From Chrysoperla carnea (lineage: Eukaryota; Arthropoda; Insecta; Neuroptera; Chrysopidae), in contig NC_058337.1 of the NCBI RefSeq assembly GCF_905475395.1, positions 90,514,368-90,578,367 of the forward strand: a DNA stretch of 64,000 bases, given 5' to 3'. The notes below the pieces were generated by a model. It was given only the letters and a program-made list of their open reading frames with translations. It did no database searches and had not been told where the DNA came from. The position numbers were made by a program, and so were the translations under genes. The first letter of the stretch is position 1. The number at the start of each line of letters is the position of its first letter. Positions 1-13,574 of this stretch are shown one piece after another.

Positions 1-216
1 AAATTCTTCCGAATATTTTGTACGTGTACTGTAAATGCGAATAGTTGATTTTTTACTCTTTCCGCTTAATAATCATACCAGAAATACGTTTTATGTATTT
101 TGTAGCAAGAAAGATCCAATAAACAAGCTTAAGACAGGATAGTAAGTTTTGTTTCTAGTAATAAACCTTTATAAAACCAGTGAACTCTTTCCCTTTCGTC
201 TTACACTAGCCGACCA

Positions 217-781
217 TATACAGTATGGGTCATTTTAATCTATACACCTAAATATCTAGTTTTGTAGTTATTCAATCAAAAAATAACTTAAAGAAAAGTT
301 GCAGAATTTGATGAGGGGGCATCATGTTCTGACATCACATCAGATTGTACCTAGTTCTTCGGGTTTCTTTAGTAGCCAATTTAGATCCTCTATCTAGATC
401 TATTGCCCTCTATTGCCTTTGACAACTTTTGGCTAAAGCATTTTTCCGTATTTAGCATGTTTTCTTTCGATTAAATGCAATAATGACATATTTTCAAGTC
501 GCACTTTTTCCGAAAACTAAAAGTTTTTGAAAAAATTTTTTTAAAAAAATTTTTTAGTTTTTTATGAGGATCAACTTTTTAATTTAAAGTGTTTAATTAT
601 CTCTTGCTGTTTAGGATGTAAATTGGCTATTAATAAAACACGAAGAACTAGGTCCAATCTGATGTCAGAACATGATGTATCCCATCAAATACTGCAACTT
701 TTGTTTAAGTTATTTTTTGATTGCTTAACTACAAAACGAGATATTCGAGTGTATAGATTTAAATGGCCCCCCCCCTGTATA
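217..781. mobile_element. Foldback MITE with long inverted arms
   Basis: Two arms of about 170 bp, 217-388 and 612-781, are inverted copies of each other at roughly 85% identity by eye. Both begin with TATACAG at the outer edge, and shared inner blocks include CTATACAC, TTTTGTAGTTA and CAATCAAAAAATAACTTAAA. About 220 bp of unrelated AT-rich DNA separates them. There is no transposase inside, so it is a non-autonomous element. TATA at both outer edges would suit a TA-targeting (Tc1/mariner-like) family, but this is inference. The short reading frame at 623-844 is simply the right arm read through. Confidence 0.75.
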
Positions 782-1610
782 CATATTGAGGTTGGTTCGC
801 GTTCGCAACAGATTTTTTTAAAATTATTTTTGGAAATTATTTAACAATGATTACTTATTGATATTTTGAAAAATAAACAAAAATTAATGCAACATTGGTT
901 GCGGTTTTTATTTAAGATAATTATTAGATACTATTAAAATGATTTTGATAGTTTGAGAAACCTTTCTTATTAGTAACGCACTAAAAAGCAAAAAAATAGT
1001 TGAAAATTTATTACTCATTAGTTATACTGATTTAAAAAGTTTGATCTTTCTGTTAGAGGTGAAACAATTGTTACCAAAAAGATATATCGCTAGAAAACAG
1101 AAACATGAAAACCTGTTTTTCAAATGAAAACCTATATTTTTTGTAAGTGATTCGTATTTCATAGCAGAAAAAATTACTTTTATTTGAAAAAAAAATTTTT
1201 CTTTTGTATATTTTTTGTGAATTGAGCAAAAAATAACAGATATTTTCACTCATTTCTTATGCGAGAACTGTTGTTTTTTAAGAAAACTCGTAGAATGAGA
1301 AGAAGTGTCTTTATTTAAACTCGAAATCATAGAAAATTTTTTCAACCTTCATACATTTTTTGCAAGTGTCAAGTGTAATCCTGTATATCCGCCTTGTTTG
1401 GAATACCTTCTTTGATTCCATTACTCTTAAACTTCAAGTAAAGTGTAGTTTGACAATGAGATAAAAAAATAAAATCTTAATGCTTGCTTGACTTTGGATA
1501 TTTTGAAAATTTTTTTTAGATATACATATTGCAATGTTTTTGCCTACTCTATATATACAAAATTATATAACATATGTACATTGTATAATTTCAAAATTAA
1601 AAACAAATAA

Positions 1611-2118
1611 AACAAGTGAAATCAAACAACTGACTGAGTTAATTGTTAAAATACCATGTATAGACAGTGTTGATTACTCTATCACATTACACTATACATG
1701 TCACACATATACATAACTGATAATCCCATATTAATACATGCTATACAATTTTCATCCAATAGTTGTTTATTTTTTTATAAGAAACATTTTTTACATTTAA
1801 ACTTTTGTTCTATCTCTAACGGTTTACAACATGGCTCCTACGGACTCAAGGCCCAATTGACTATGTGCCTCATTTACAAACTCGACCTCACTTTTTACGT
1901 CCTGAGTGCGCTGTAAAAATTTCAATTTGATATCTTTTTTCGTTTTTGAGTTATCGTGTTCACAGACAAACGGACGGACGGACACCCGAAAACGGGCGAA
2001 TTAGATGATTCTATGAACACCTATACCAAAATTATTTTCGTAGCATCAAAATTTTTAAGCGTTACAAACTTGGGACTAAACTTAATATACTATGTATATT
2101 TCATATATACATGGTATA
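1611..2118 (-). mobile_element. Hairpin-headed interspersed repeat, copy A
   Basis: Reverse-oriented copy of the repeat described at 18415-18967. It begins at 2118 with the TATACCATG hairpin head and ends at about 1611 with the CACTTGTT tail. The centre carries the short GTCC-type microsatellite (seen on the + strand as cggacggacggac near 1973) followed by the ACACGATAACTC block. Reading frames at 1534-2171 are shadows of this repeat. Confidence 0.75.
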
Positions 2119-5100
2119 ATTATTGGATTATGTATACATACTTAAATATTTTAAGTTTAGATCTAGATTGACTGAAAACACCTGAATGTAAATATTATTT
2201 ACATCAACAATCTATTAAATATAAAAATTACCAATCGTTTCAATATAAAACAAGCCACAGTGCATTAGGCCGTTAAGGTCCAGATCAAAATCTTTAAATC
2301 TGTATTCATTTATAACTAAAATATATTTTTCTACAATTTTATATTGGTCTAAAATTTTGTATACATAATTTCAAAAATTCTCAGAGGAAGTTTTACTCAA
2401 ATTGAGCCATTTTCTAAATATTGCGCTACAATATTCGAAAAAACCGAAAAAAGATTTATTGACTCTTTTTTGAAATACAAACTACGTCTCAAATTGTTGC
2501 AATTACCCAAGAAAAGTATTTTTCCCGCTTTATGGGACATTTCGGAAGCAATATTTATTCATTTTTGGTAAGTGAATAAATTGAGTTTTTTTCTGAAATG
2601 GACCGGCGTACCTATGTCCCTTCAAGGTGGCTATCGAATCACCAAACATTTACAATAAAAAGAATAAATCAACCAATGAATTATTCCAAAATAATTACGA
2701 TTCTTGTTGAGTTCGACAATTGTCGAAAACAATTTATTGTTATAACAATAAATTTTTCATTTTATTAAATTTTTATACAGGGTGGTCCAAGTTATAACAG
2801 CAGAACTTCTTCAAATGGTAGATAACAAATATTACGCATATAAATGAATGAAATATTTTTTAATTTTTACGAAGAAAATTAGGTTCGCTAAATTTTTTGG
2901 AATTACTTAAGATGTTTTTAAATTATATTAAATATTATTTTTATATTCTTTTAAGAATATTTATTAGAACCTACCTATATAAAATTTGAAATATTTTTGT
3001 TTTTCTCAAACCTACGGAATCATTTAAAGTATATTTTTGTCTCTTTTACACTGTAATCAGGTCATTCAAAACAGGCTATGCATATTTTATAAAATTAATA
3101 AGAATACTATATATTTACAGCTTATGGATCTTGGAGAAAGTGACTACTACTGGGTCACTAAGAGTAGATATATAAACGATGGTAAATGCATAGTACCAAC
3201 TTAGTTTAATGGATGTCTTGCCAGCATATATTTATAATTTCACTTTCATGATTGTAGAAGAAGTACCTATAAGTAGTTGAATATTCCATGTGATGATACG
3301 TGATATATATGTCGCAGCCAACTGCTTAATTAGTCATGCAATTAACAGCCTAATCGTTTTAACAAACAGCCCGTTCAACTAGCGGCCTGAAGATATTCAG
3401 CCATTCAATCAAACAGCTAGACATTTAGGCAAATGACTTGAATCGATAACGTTTAACTACTTGCCTAGCCTAGTAATTTAAATTTAGTTTCACTTTCTGC
3501 AACCTGGTGCTGAAACCAACAGTGACACTTTAGGTTTTGATCTCTCCGCTAAAAGATTAAATTATTCATAATTCTGGTTACTGTAAATTTAAGTTATATC
3601 GTGATGAAAATCGAAATGAAAAAACCTTAATCGCTGTAAGAGATCGATTTGGAAATCTGGTTTTATTTGGTGCACGACAATCCTGAGTGACAAACGATAA
3701 TTTTACGACCTTGAAAACATACTAATCCCTACCATAAATGATTACATTGTTGATGGTTGGCAAGATGAAAGACTTGACCTCTGACTAATTTTCATACTAG
3801 TCTTCCGCTTACATCTTTATTTTTTGTGTGATGGCCATAATAAAAACGATAAAAATAAAATACTAAAGAGTTCCAATATTGTTCAGTTTCCTACCCTTTC
3901 TAAAGGTACCAAAAATATCAATTAACCGACCATAAAAATTATTGTAATAAAATAAATTCAAAGCAACATATTTAATTACAAAAGCATTAATCATAAATCC
4001 AAAATTTAAAATGTCAATTTTGTTTATTAACATGGTTTTAGGAAAATCATCTGTACTTTCGTTATGTTATAGTACAAAATTAGACATAGGTATACTACGT
4101 ATTAAAAATTGACATATCTGCTTAAAAAATAAATCTTGAGTCTGTTTGAATGTCATTATAAAATTTACAAATTATTAACCATACTAGAGTGATTGGGAAA
4201 ATAAAATGGTAATAAAAACAGTACTACAGTTTCATTTTTTATTGTAAGTGTATTTTTCCATTTTTTTTTTAATTTTATTTTTACTTTTTTTTTTTATACA
4301 GTAGAAGTAATTTTAAGTTTTTGGATTTGCATAGAATTACACAAAATTACAATTAAGTTTCTCTATTCGTTTTTACAAAGATTTTACAATTTTTTTACAA
4401 TAGTTTTACGATTGACCATTTTGAAAAACAAATTTTGTATAACTGTTTGCATACCATTTTTTCAACCTCAATCTTATTTTGATTTTTCGTTTTAAACAAC
4501 ATTCAATCTCGTAATCGATTACCGCGTCTATACAAAAGCATACAAAATAAAAAAATTAACTATAGAAAAATACCTATATTTCTCTAAATCACAATTACAA
4601 AATTATTTCTTAGAAACAAAACGACACAATATAAAAAAAGAACAAGTCATTTATTTACGGACACGTATAAACTAAAATTTAATTTTTCAATCAGCACACA
4701 CTGATTGTTCGCCTGAAAAATGTTGAAAAATTAATTAATTCGAGGTAAAACACTTATAGTGATATTTTGCTTAAGGGTTTCAGTACCAATTGAGATTTTT
4801 AGAAAATATTTTTTTGATTAGATTTATTTTCACTTTTAAAAATTTGAAGAGATCGCCGTACGCCTAATTTATTAGTATATAATAAAAATTCTGGGCACCA
4901 AGGTGTTGTAGTAATTAATAGTACAGCTAATCGAATTTTTTTAAGAATAGTGACCTTCTGGCGGTCTCTTGTTAATCAGCTCTCAAAGAATTTGGGATAT
5001 TTTATAAAATTTCGGAGTAAATACAAAGGTAAATTGACCGGAAAAATATGTTGCACATTTAACCATTACCTCACTAAACACATGTTTGTTTTTTTAAATC

Positions 5101-5405
5101 GGTAGGGTTCAACTTGATCTAAATATTTCCTACTATTTTGCAATAGAATTTAACAATATCATGGTGGCAATACTTGAAAATGTAAAGATAATAAAGTTCA
5201 TTTTCTAAATAGTATCTATAATTATTAACATGTGTTTAGTACTAGTTGTATATTAGTGTAAAGTATAAAAATTCTGTAATTTTACCTCCATATTGTACCC
5301 GAAAATATTCGAAAAAGGATTAAATAACGTCAACGTACAAATATTAACAAATTTTTCTTAATATCACTATAAACGGTTTTTATATAATAACAAAAGCACA
5401 CAAAT

Positions 5406-6288
5406 TTACCTATGAATAATTTGAAATCTATGTATTTTAAACAATGAGATTGTCCATTCTGGAACAAGTCGATTATCGAAATCACGTTTGAAACGTGCAA
5501 ATGTTTCCATAAACACCATTGCACGTCGTGATCGATATTCGGACCATTTTAATCCAATGAATACTAAATCAACTTCACAAATTCTTCTACCTAAATATTT
5601 TAAATTATCATCAGAGAATGCTAAATTTTAATACTTATTATCACTAATAGATGGTACTAGTATATACTTTATGTACTTTACCTAACGAACGATTAAATGC
5701 CAATTTTCGCGGTATAATTAATTGAATTTCTTCGGGCTTCAATGCGACTATATCTTTATAGGTGCTTGGCCATCTTGTTTCAAATTCATATATTAACATT
5801 GTACGAGCGTTCCGTGTCATTAAATCTGATAATTGCTCGTATTTTCGAGTTTGTAATACATTTGTTATAGTTGAAACAGCCTTTAACATTTTGTTTTTTA
5901 AACAAAGTTTATTTTGTATTGTTTTTAAACTTACCTGTCTAGTTCCATATCTAAAAGCACCTTCATTAAAGTCTGGATCCCAATGTGCTAAGATCCAAAA
6001 TTCGAATTTATGTTTCATCCACCTAAACACATTTGGCATATAAATAAGCCGTGGTAAAGTTTGTGGAGCAGCATCCTGATATACTAATCGTTTTTGGATT
6101 AAATTGAAAGATTGAGGTCGACTTAATAACGGTGTGCATTCTAAACGTTTTGAAAAGCTCGGTGCAAACGAACCTCCACTACTTTTAAATCGTAAGTTAT
6201 TAAATATAGATTTCCTTGCAGCGCGAAGAATACTATCAGAGTTTAAACTAATTTTCATCCATCCAATCAAAAGTTTATGTGGTATCAT
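5406..6288 (-). CDS. MAIP1: MAIP1-like m-AAA protease-interacting protein
   Basis: The mammalian protein sits in the mitochondrial matrix, binds the m-AAA protease AFG3L2 and protects newly imported EMRE, the calcium uniporter subunit. The model has three exons on the minus strand, 6288-5935, 5880-5682 and 5620-5406, giving 255 residues (human about 291). The first 40-60 residues are rich in R, K and S without acids, as in a mitochondrial presequence. The core FRWMKHKFEFWILAHWDPDF aligns with the human block that contains FDPEFS, and the end PEWTISLFKIHRF aligns with human PDWTIARIEHSK. Intron 1 (5881-5934) is only 54 nt, in frame and without a stop. I removed it because the human alignment then has no gap and the donor is CAG/GTAAGT; its acceptor has a poor pyrimidine tract. 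Intron 2 (5621-5681) is phase 1. The family is fairly sure, the exact start less so. Confidence 0.82.
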
Positions 6289-8307
6289 CTAAAAATCATC
6301 CCCAGAGCTTTTAAAATTTTACTTCCGCTTTATATGCCTATATTGACAAAATATTATGAATTTAACTTACGGTCCACAAAAATTTGAAATAAATGATAGG
6401 GCCAAATTTTTTTACTATAAATTTTGAAATAAAAGGGCCGAAAACTGTGTGTGGTATTCACATTATGCCAAAATATTTCTTCCTAAATAAAAACTGAACC
6501 GTTTTGAAATTTTGACTTATTTTATTCTGCCATAGTTACAAAAAACAATTAAGTTTCTAAATAAAATGATAAAATCAAATTTGAATTAGTTTCAGCGCGA
6601 AAAAGGATTAAAAAATTGTATTCCAAATAATTTTGATATTATTATTGAATTTTTTAAATTTTAATAGAATCATGCGACAAACATTTAATGCAAATTCTTT
6701 GGATTTTTATTTCCAAAAACATCACTAAAACAAAAAACACTTAAAGGAACTATAGTCTATAATAGTTCACAAATGAGTTCGCAGAACTTTTAAATTGTAA
6801 CTTAGTAGTATAGTTAGTATACATGGTGATTCTGGAAAGTTGGAAAGAAAGTGTTGAGAGAATATAGATGCTTAATACTAAATTTGCCATATTGCACAAA
6901 AAACTGATTAAAAATCGTAGAAGTAATAAGCTTTCGAAGATTATTACCCGTCTCTCCCTTGCAAAATGATTCATACTGATGCCACATCTATTATATCTCC
7001 CTCTTTGTATAATTGGGAGTTTTAAAAACCAACTTACGTGAAGTAAAAATTCCTCACCTGAAGTGGTAAAAAAAATCTAGTCGCCTTTCTACAATAATTT
7101 TTATTCATGTTTACTTCAAATTAAAACGATTTAAATTTGTTTTTCGTTATCTTTGTCTGATCGCAATTTGTATCAATGCAAAACTGAGTATTTGATAAAT
7201 GGCGTATGGTATAGTTACTTTACCTTTAATTTGAAAATCATTGTAAGAAAAGCCTAGAATCTCATTTACAAAGTCTTTGAATAACAGCCAATTTGCAAAT
7301 AAATATCGATAAATGTGAATCGGGATTACCATAATTACAAATTTTAATTAAAAGTATCTTTCCCGCGTTTTCGGCTTTACGATTTTATATTTGTCTTCCA
7401 CTAATACCGTTGTCCGTTATGCAAAACACGTTACAGTCATGTTAAAATATAAACGAACTATATGCAAATGCAACACCTATTTGTATTTTGTAACACCTAA
7501 CCAAACATTTTATTTTCTTCATTGAGTGTTGTTGAATGTTGAGTGACAAACATTTAGGCGGACGAAGAAAAGGGAAACTATAAACACACTTATTATTCGA
7601 AAAATGTGTCATAATTTTAATTATTTGAAAATTTTAATAAGAACTAAATTGTTCTAGTTTGTTGATTCTTTTAATATGAATTTGACAAAAAATACATTTG
7701 ATTAACAAGTAGTTTGAAAGGAAACAAAATTTTTGTGTGTTGTGTGATAATTATCTAAAATTTTTTAAAAATTTGCGTAAGTGATTAAAACAAAATTAAG
7801 AAAGTGTAGAAAGTTCGTTTGTTTTTTATAATTTTGAAAAAAAAATACGTATTGTATTAAAAAAAAAAAATAATGCATTTTAAAATAAATGTATGAATAA
7901 TTTATAACTTTTGGTTTATTATTTTTAGCTTTTTTTTACTTTTCTAGATTTCTTTTGATTTTAAGCAATTTTTGTGTTAGAATGGCTCTTAATACTTAAT
8001 AGGTGTTTGGGTTCATTTAACCTGCAATAAATAGATAACTGGTTTTTTTTTGTTGGTTATGGGATATTTTCAGTAGAAATAACACCAATTTTAAAAAAAC
8101 AAGTAAATTTTGCATCAGCAATTTTAAAATGTACCTAAATTATGAAACATTATTTTATGCATTGTGTTATATAAAACACCATCGGTATGAGTGGGTTTCT
8201 ATATATGATTTATTTGGCTCAAAAATAAAAATGTTGCCCTACTTAAGAAAAATTTTTTGTACAATTGCCAAAATATAATTGGAATAAACTACTTATTGGT
8301 TTATTAA

Positions 8308-8369
8308 GTTTTGCTGTTTATGCTTTGGGTTTTGCTGTGTATGCTTTGAGTTTTGCTGTTTATCTTTAA
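8308..8369. repeat. 21-bp tandem repeat, three copies
   Basis: The unit GTTTTGCTGTTTATGCTTTGG starts near 8308, 8329 and 8350. Copies differ by one to four bases and the third is shortened at its end. It lies in non-coding DNA. Confidence 0.75.
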
Positions 8370-8860
8370 CCTGTAAAGGTTTTTTTTTTTAAATTTTGGA
8401 TTACACTTTTTATGTATTTTAAATTATGCATGCATTTTTATTTCACTTTGTATGTAAATAAAATGAATCTACGCTGTAATTATAGAAATAGCAAGTACCT
8501 ATTCTTGAAACAAAAATATTAAAATATAAGTGTGCATAGCCATACACAAAAAGACCTTGATTTAATATTACCACGTATATCGGAAGAATAGGAGGAAGTT
8601 TAATTATATGATGTTATTACGTAATAAGTTTTATTTACATCTGTTCATCTTGTTCATCAGTTTCATCTAAACTGACTTAATTACCTATAAAACTTCTTGA
8701 AATGTCATTTACTATTATTTTTTTATTTTATATGATATTCATATATTTTTTGTACCTCCGTTTGTTTCTCGTGGAGTAATTTTTGAAAATTAACTGTTTG
8801 GGGTGTCGAGTTGCGAGCATCTGTTTTTTGGGTATTGGATATAATGATTTTAATACTCTG

Positions 8861-9110
8861 TATATATGTAAAATACATATATCATGTATATCAAGGTGTA
8901 TTGACTTGAGTCCCAAGTTTGTAACGCTTAAGAATATTGATGCCACGAACAAATTTTTGGTATAGGTGTTCATAAAATCACCAAGTTAGCCCATTTCTGG
9001 TTGTCCGCTCGTCTGCTCGCCTATCTCTGGATACAAAAACTCAAAAACTAAATGCGATATCAAGCTGAAATTTGTATAGCGTGCTTAGAGATATAAACAA
9101 GTTTATTATA
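8861..9110 (+). mobile_element. Hairpin-headed repeat, copy B (5' part)
   Basis: Only the first half of the family is present: a degraded TA-rich hairpin head, then the CCCAAGTTTGTAACGCTTA block, the TATAGGTGTTCATAAAATCA block and the TTGTCCGCTCGTCTG microsatellite core, then similarity fades around 9110. The copy is more diverged than those at 18415 and 26549, so probably older. Confidence 0.6.
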
Positions 9111-9750
9111 CTACACAGATTTTCATAGTTTCTATTCTCAGAAAAGTTCTTCAACCCGGAACAAGGCAGATAATGAACATGGGTAGTTCCAAAAGGCAAT
9201 GCAAAAACCTGCGCCTATCCGATTTATAAACTGATAGAATTCTTTAATAATCTATTCGGAAATTTTTTGGATTCAAATAGGTTAAAGAAGATTAGAAGAA
9301 AAAGCAATTTCTTTTAACTATAAATCTAAGACGGAAATTTTATAGGATATATATTATAAACAATGTCTATTGTTATACTAACTTGCATATAGGTACTCCA
9401 TTAAATAAATTCTTTCATGCCTGAGTTAAAGTTCAAAAAAGTTTATTCACCTATCTAGGAACGAATACAAAACAAATACTTGGAAATTTTAAAATTAAAC
9501 TTTTATATTTTATGTAAGTGTTGAATGCACTTTTAGAAAAAGGAGTACAAAGGTCAATTTCTAATAAAATATAGACAGGATTCGTTTAATTATTCATCAT
9601 TGTTTTGTATGCTAATGTGCTATTTTATGAATCGGTGTAGTACAGTGTAAACTGAGTGTATGACTGTATGGTTGGTAATAAGACTATTCTGTTCTATTTC
9701 TATTTAGTGTAAAATAGTGAACAACAAACTTGGGTACACATGTGCAATAG

Positions 9751-11280
9751 ACGTAATTCTCAATCAGCGAGCGTTGTACGTAATTTTTATGTATGTATCA
9801 TATGATTTGATTAGATATTACTTATACGGGAAAAAAGTGAATTATTATATACGTGAATTTGATTAATCGATAAATTTTATATGACAACGTAATTCAGTGA
9901 TTCTCAATCAGCGAGCGGTATACGTAACAGGGGCGGATAGTGGGTCATGGAATTAATGGTTTAGTGTGTCCTTTAATAGCTCACTATATTTTAGAATTTG
10001 AAGTTGCAATCATACGACATTTACTTATGCTAGATACTTTTTTTTTTTATAAATTAAATCAATCCCTCGATTTTTTCTGAAACGAAATGTGCGATCACCT
10101 TTATATGAAAATTTGGTATTTATTTAATAAACTTATTTTCAGTAGTGAGCACAAGAAGTAATACCATAGAACCATAAAGTGGCCATACAAACAGTTGATC
10201 GGGATAGAGGCAGACCTAAAAAAAGAACACGTATAGCTACTACCTTCGTCTGTCTCATATCACCTTTATGAAATACACAGACGTGTTTAATACACAAAGC
10301 TCTTGGTCAGGATGAGAGACAAAGAGGGAAGACGGTACTTTTTTTCGGTTTCTTTTTTAACGGCCAATAATTCACTTATTGCGTTTCCTATGCTTTTAAG
10401 CTTCTATGTTATATATAAAAATGCAAAAATAGGTGCTTCAAATAAGCCGTGTGAGATAAAAGTAGCCCTATACGTCTGCATAATCATTAATCTCGTTTAT
10501 ACATTATAAAATCGTGAAAACGAAAAAAAAATGGGAAATCATAAAGTGTGTGTATACTATACACTATAGTTAGTAAACTCCCGTTTTTCCTTTGCGTTTT
10601 CACGGTTTCATCATACATCTACAAGATTAATAATTATATAAAAACCTGTTTTTAGCAGTTTTCCGAGGTAATAACTTTCTTCACTCAAAGAGGTTTTTTT
10701 TCAAAGTATGTTTAGTAAAAAACTACTATTTGTCTCCTAATTATCCCATTGAAAAACCGTATTAGTTATTTTTTTTTAATTTTAAACTACTTTGCCGTTA
10801 CTCTATAAACAAACAAAAAATTAACGTCTGCCGGCCGGCGCCTTTCGTAAAACTTCGGATGCTCTCGATAATCTCCGGTTCGCTCGCATGGAGTACGAAA
10901 ACAGTATAATTATCCCATACTTTTCTATTAAATCTTTGTTTCACGCTCCGAGTGTTTTAGCTCTCTGGCCGTGCTCTTCAGCCTATCGCACAAGGAATTA
11001 TATTTACAGCAAAAATACGTCTTAATAGTTTAGCAAAGAGCTTAGATTTTTCCATCATGACCCCGTTAACTTTGAATAGTTAGGTAATATCGTGTATTAA
11101 ATATTTTGTGTTTTTTCTAAACCTAGTAAAATATGGGAGTTCAGGGTGCAAGTGCACTTAGGGTACAGCCGCCCCTGATACGTAATATATGATTAGATTA
11201 GATATTAGTTTTACGGAAAAAAAATGAATTATTATATACGTTAAATTGATTAATCGGTAATTTTTAAGTGATTACATGAC
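9751..11280. repeat. Tandem-duplicated host segment split by a hAT-type insert
   Basis: Unit 1 (9751-9886) and unit 2 (9887-9927 continued at about 11186-11280) share ACGTAATT, CTCAATCAGCGAGCG, TTAGATATTA, TGAATTATTATATACGT and TTGATTAATCG in the same order. The second unit is interrupted by the element at 9928-11177. Unit 1 therefore shows the uninterrupted arrangement of the same site. Confidence 0.75.
9928..11177. mobile_element. Non-autonomous hAT-type DNA transposon, 1,250 bp
   Basis: The element begins CAGGGGCGG and ends CCGCCCCTG, a perfect 9-bp terminal inverted repeat. It is flanked on both sides by the identical 8-mer ATACGTAA (9920-9927 and 11178-11185). An 8-bp target duplication and a CAGGG terminus are hallmarks of the hAT superfamily. 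The interior has no transposase; a 68-codon open frame at 10303-10509 matches nothing I recognise. It must have been moved in trans by a related enzyme. A perfect target duplication suggests it is not very old. A GC-richer patch at about 10830-10990 differs from the AT-rich surroundings. Confidence 0.85.
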
Positions 11281-13574
11281 TTGTAGTTAAACTATACATT
11301 GTATTCAGTATTTACTTATTAATTGAATTTTTTTTTTCATTGATAAGCAGAATAGAAACTAATGTATCCTTGCGCTTAATAAAAATGGAATATTATCTAA
11401 TTATTTTTATTAAGCTCGTCAATGTTATACGTTAATTTAAATGGATTTTTCTTTTTATTCACGTATGACAAGTTAGCTTCGCTATATATTTCTTTTCGAT
11501 TTTTAAATATTTTTAATACACAGAGTAAGTGCTATTAGCGTGAATCAAACAAAAATAATAATTTTTATATTTAACTGTATGGTAACTCGTCTAGAATTTT
11601 TTTCAGTGTACATTTGAGACGTCGTTCTATCTATTAAAACATCTTTTTTTTTTAGCTGAAAAGTTTTTACAAACCATCAATTTCCGGCGTCATTCATTAA
11701 GTCTAACTTTCATAGACATTAGAAACTAGAATAATGTAACAAATGTCCTTGAAACTTTATATGCGTTTAATTAGTCATTTGAATGTTAATTATATACTTT
11801 GCATATTGACGTTTCAAGTACGGTACCTATGTACTTTGAACACAATGATGTGCAAAATTAAAACTGTAAAAATCTCTTGAACCTTGTCATAAAAAAAATT
11901 GGATCAAATATTATAAAAATATTGTAAGAATAAAATGTAATTTTAAATCCATTAGTAGGAAATTTCTAGTAATTGCCTTCACACATCCGTTAATTCCAAT
12001 CAAAAATAAAGTTAAGAGCCACTAATATAAATCAACTGCCACATTAGATTTGTTTTACAATTTTTGCGTTCAAATTCTTCCTCAAAATTTTCTAAAAGAG
12101 TGCTTATATACTACCCACCCAAGGTATTAAATCACAAATCACGTTTATATATTATTCATTAAACAGTTTTGAACCAAAAAAAATAATCTTATTCAAGACT
12201 AATTTGTGGGATCAAAGAAAAGGACTAAACCAATCACATTTCATATTTAAAAAAAAAAAGTATATTTAATAAGCGGTATTGTCTATTACAGGGATGGGCA
12301 ACCGATCGATCGCGACCGATAACATCGCGACGCATATGTATACGTAGATCTAAGCGATCAAGTGGCTCATTAGCTAATTTCTCCAAAGCAAATCGAGCTA
12401 TTGCTTGGTAGGGCTTTAAATTCTTAAAGATGTGATCATGTTTGTATTTTTATTGATTTTATAATGAATAATTTCCTTACATATTGACCAGAGATGGACA
12501 ACTTGCTTAAATCGACGTTTTTTTGTTTACTGGCGAAATTCTGTGCGAACTACCAATCACATACCTCTTGAACTATCAATAAAAACAGCTGTTTTTACTT
12601 GTCGTGAATCTACCGTCGCCTCTTTTCTATTGTCGTTTGTTTACCTTCATTAATCCAGCACCTACTCCTTTTATCGAAGCTTCCAATTAAAAGGGTTGCT
12701 TAAACTGTGTCTGTGAGGCCACCTATTTTAGGACTGTAGCATATGCTACACTTGCTATAAGGCTAATCCGTTACTGCAGTCTCAAATCTCACAATATGAA
12801 ATATAGAAATATACTTATATTTTAATTCTTCACATTCAAAGATTTATTAGATTTATTGTAACTACACCACAAAGAAAGGAGATTACATTTGTATTATCAG
12901 GAGGTAGCTGAAATATTCGACACAACGATTTCTTTGTTTTCTTCCATATTCAAAGGACCTGAATATAATTAATTAAAAATAATGATTCTGTCTTATCGTA
13001 CTCATTTCATTCAGTATGAAATGTAGCGTTAGGCATTTTGTACAACATTGTTACCGGGTAAAAAGAAAAAATTGATTTTCAAGGTGATTCTAAACTGAAG
13101 GAAAACTTAAACTTTAATTTTGGATTTTAATTCATTTATTTTGCTATTTGATTCAAGGCTGCAAACATTTCACGCGAATTTCAATCAAGCTGTATTTCTT
13201 ATCACAATCTATAAAACATCAAATTACTACTGTTATTACAATAATATCCACCTACTATCAATAATTAAGTAGTATTAGTACTTCGTACTTTTCTTACCAC
13301 ATTATTTCTAATAATTATCATTAATTACTTACAGAATGTGTTACAAAAGAAGTATAAAATTAATTTACTTTTTATATTAGTAAAAGAATATTACTTTTAT
13401 TATCAGATCACAAATACATACAGTAGAGCTAGATCTAGCGAACTGATTGCACTGAAATTTTTCTAAGCTATGGAGATATTATTAAAAGGAGATGTAATAG
13501 CATTGGCTAAAAAGCATTGACTTAAAAGTTATTCGTAGACTAAGCATTGCCTATCTCTCCGTACAGTGCGAAGC

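Larger units (their letters stand above)
1..5405. other. Gene-free AT-rich region with repeats
   Basis: No reading frame here looks like a real exon; the open stretches are short and lie mostly inside repeats. It contains the foldback element at 217-781, a reversed copy of the hairpin-headed repeat at 1611-2118, and at about 2777 a lone end-like motif (tatacagggtggtcc) that resembles the terminal repeat of the foldback element but has no partner I could find. The rest is homopolymer-rich AT sequence. Confidence 0.6.

Noticed and set aside
13429-13440. Perfect palindrome GCTAGATCTAGC
   Set aside because: Isolated 12-bp palindrome in non-coding DNA; expected by chance in a window of this size.
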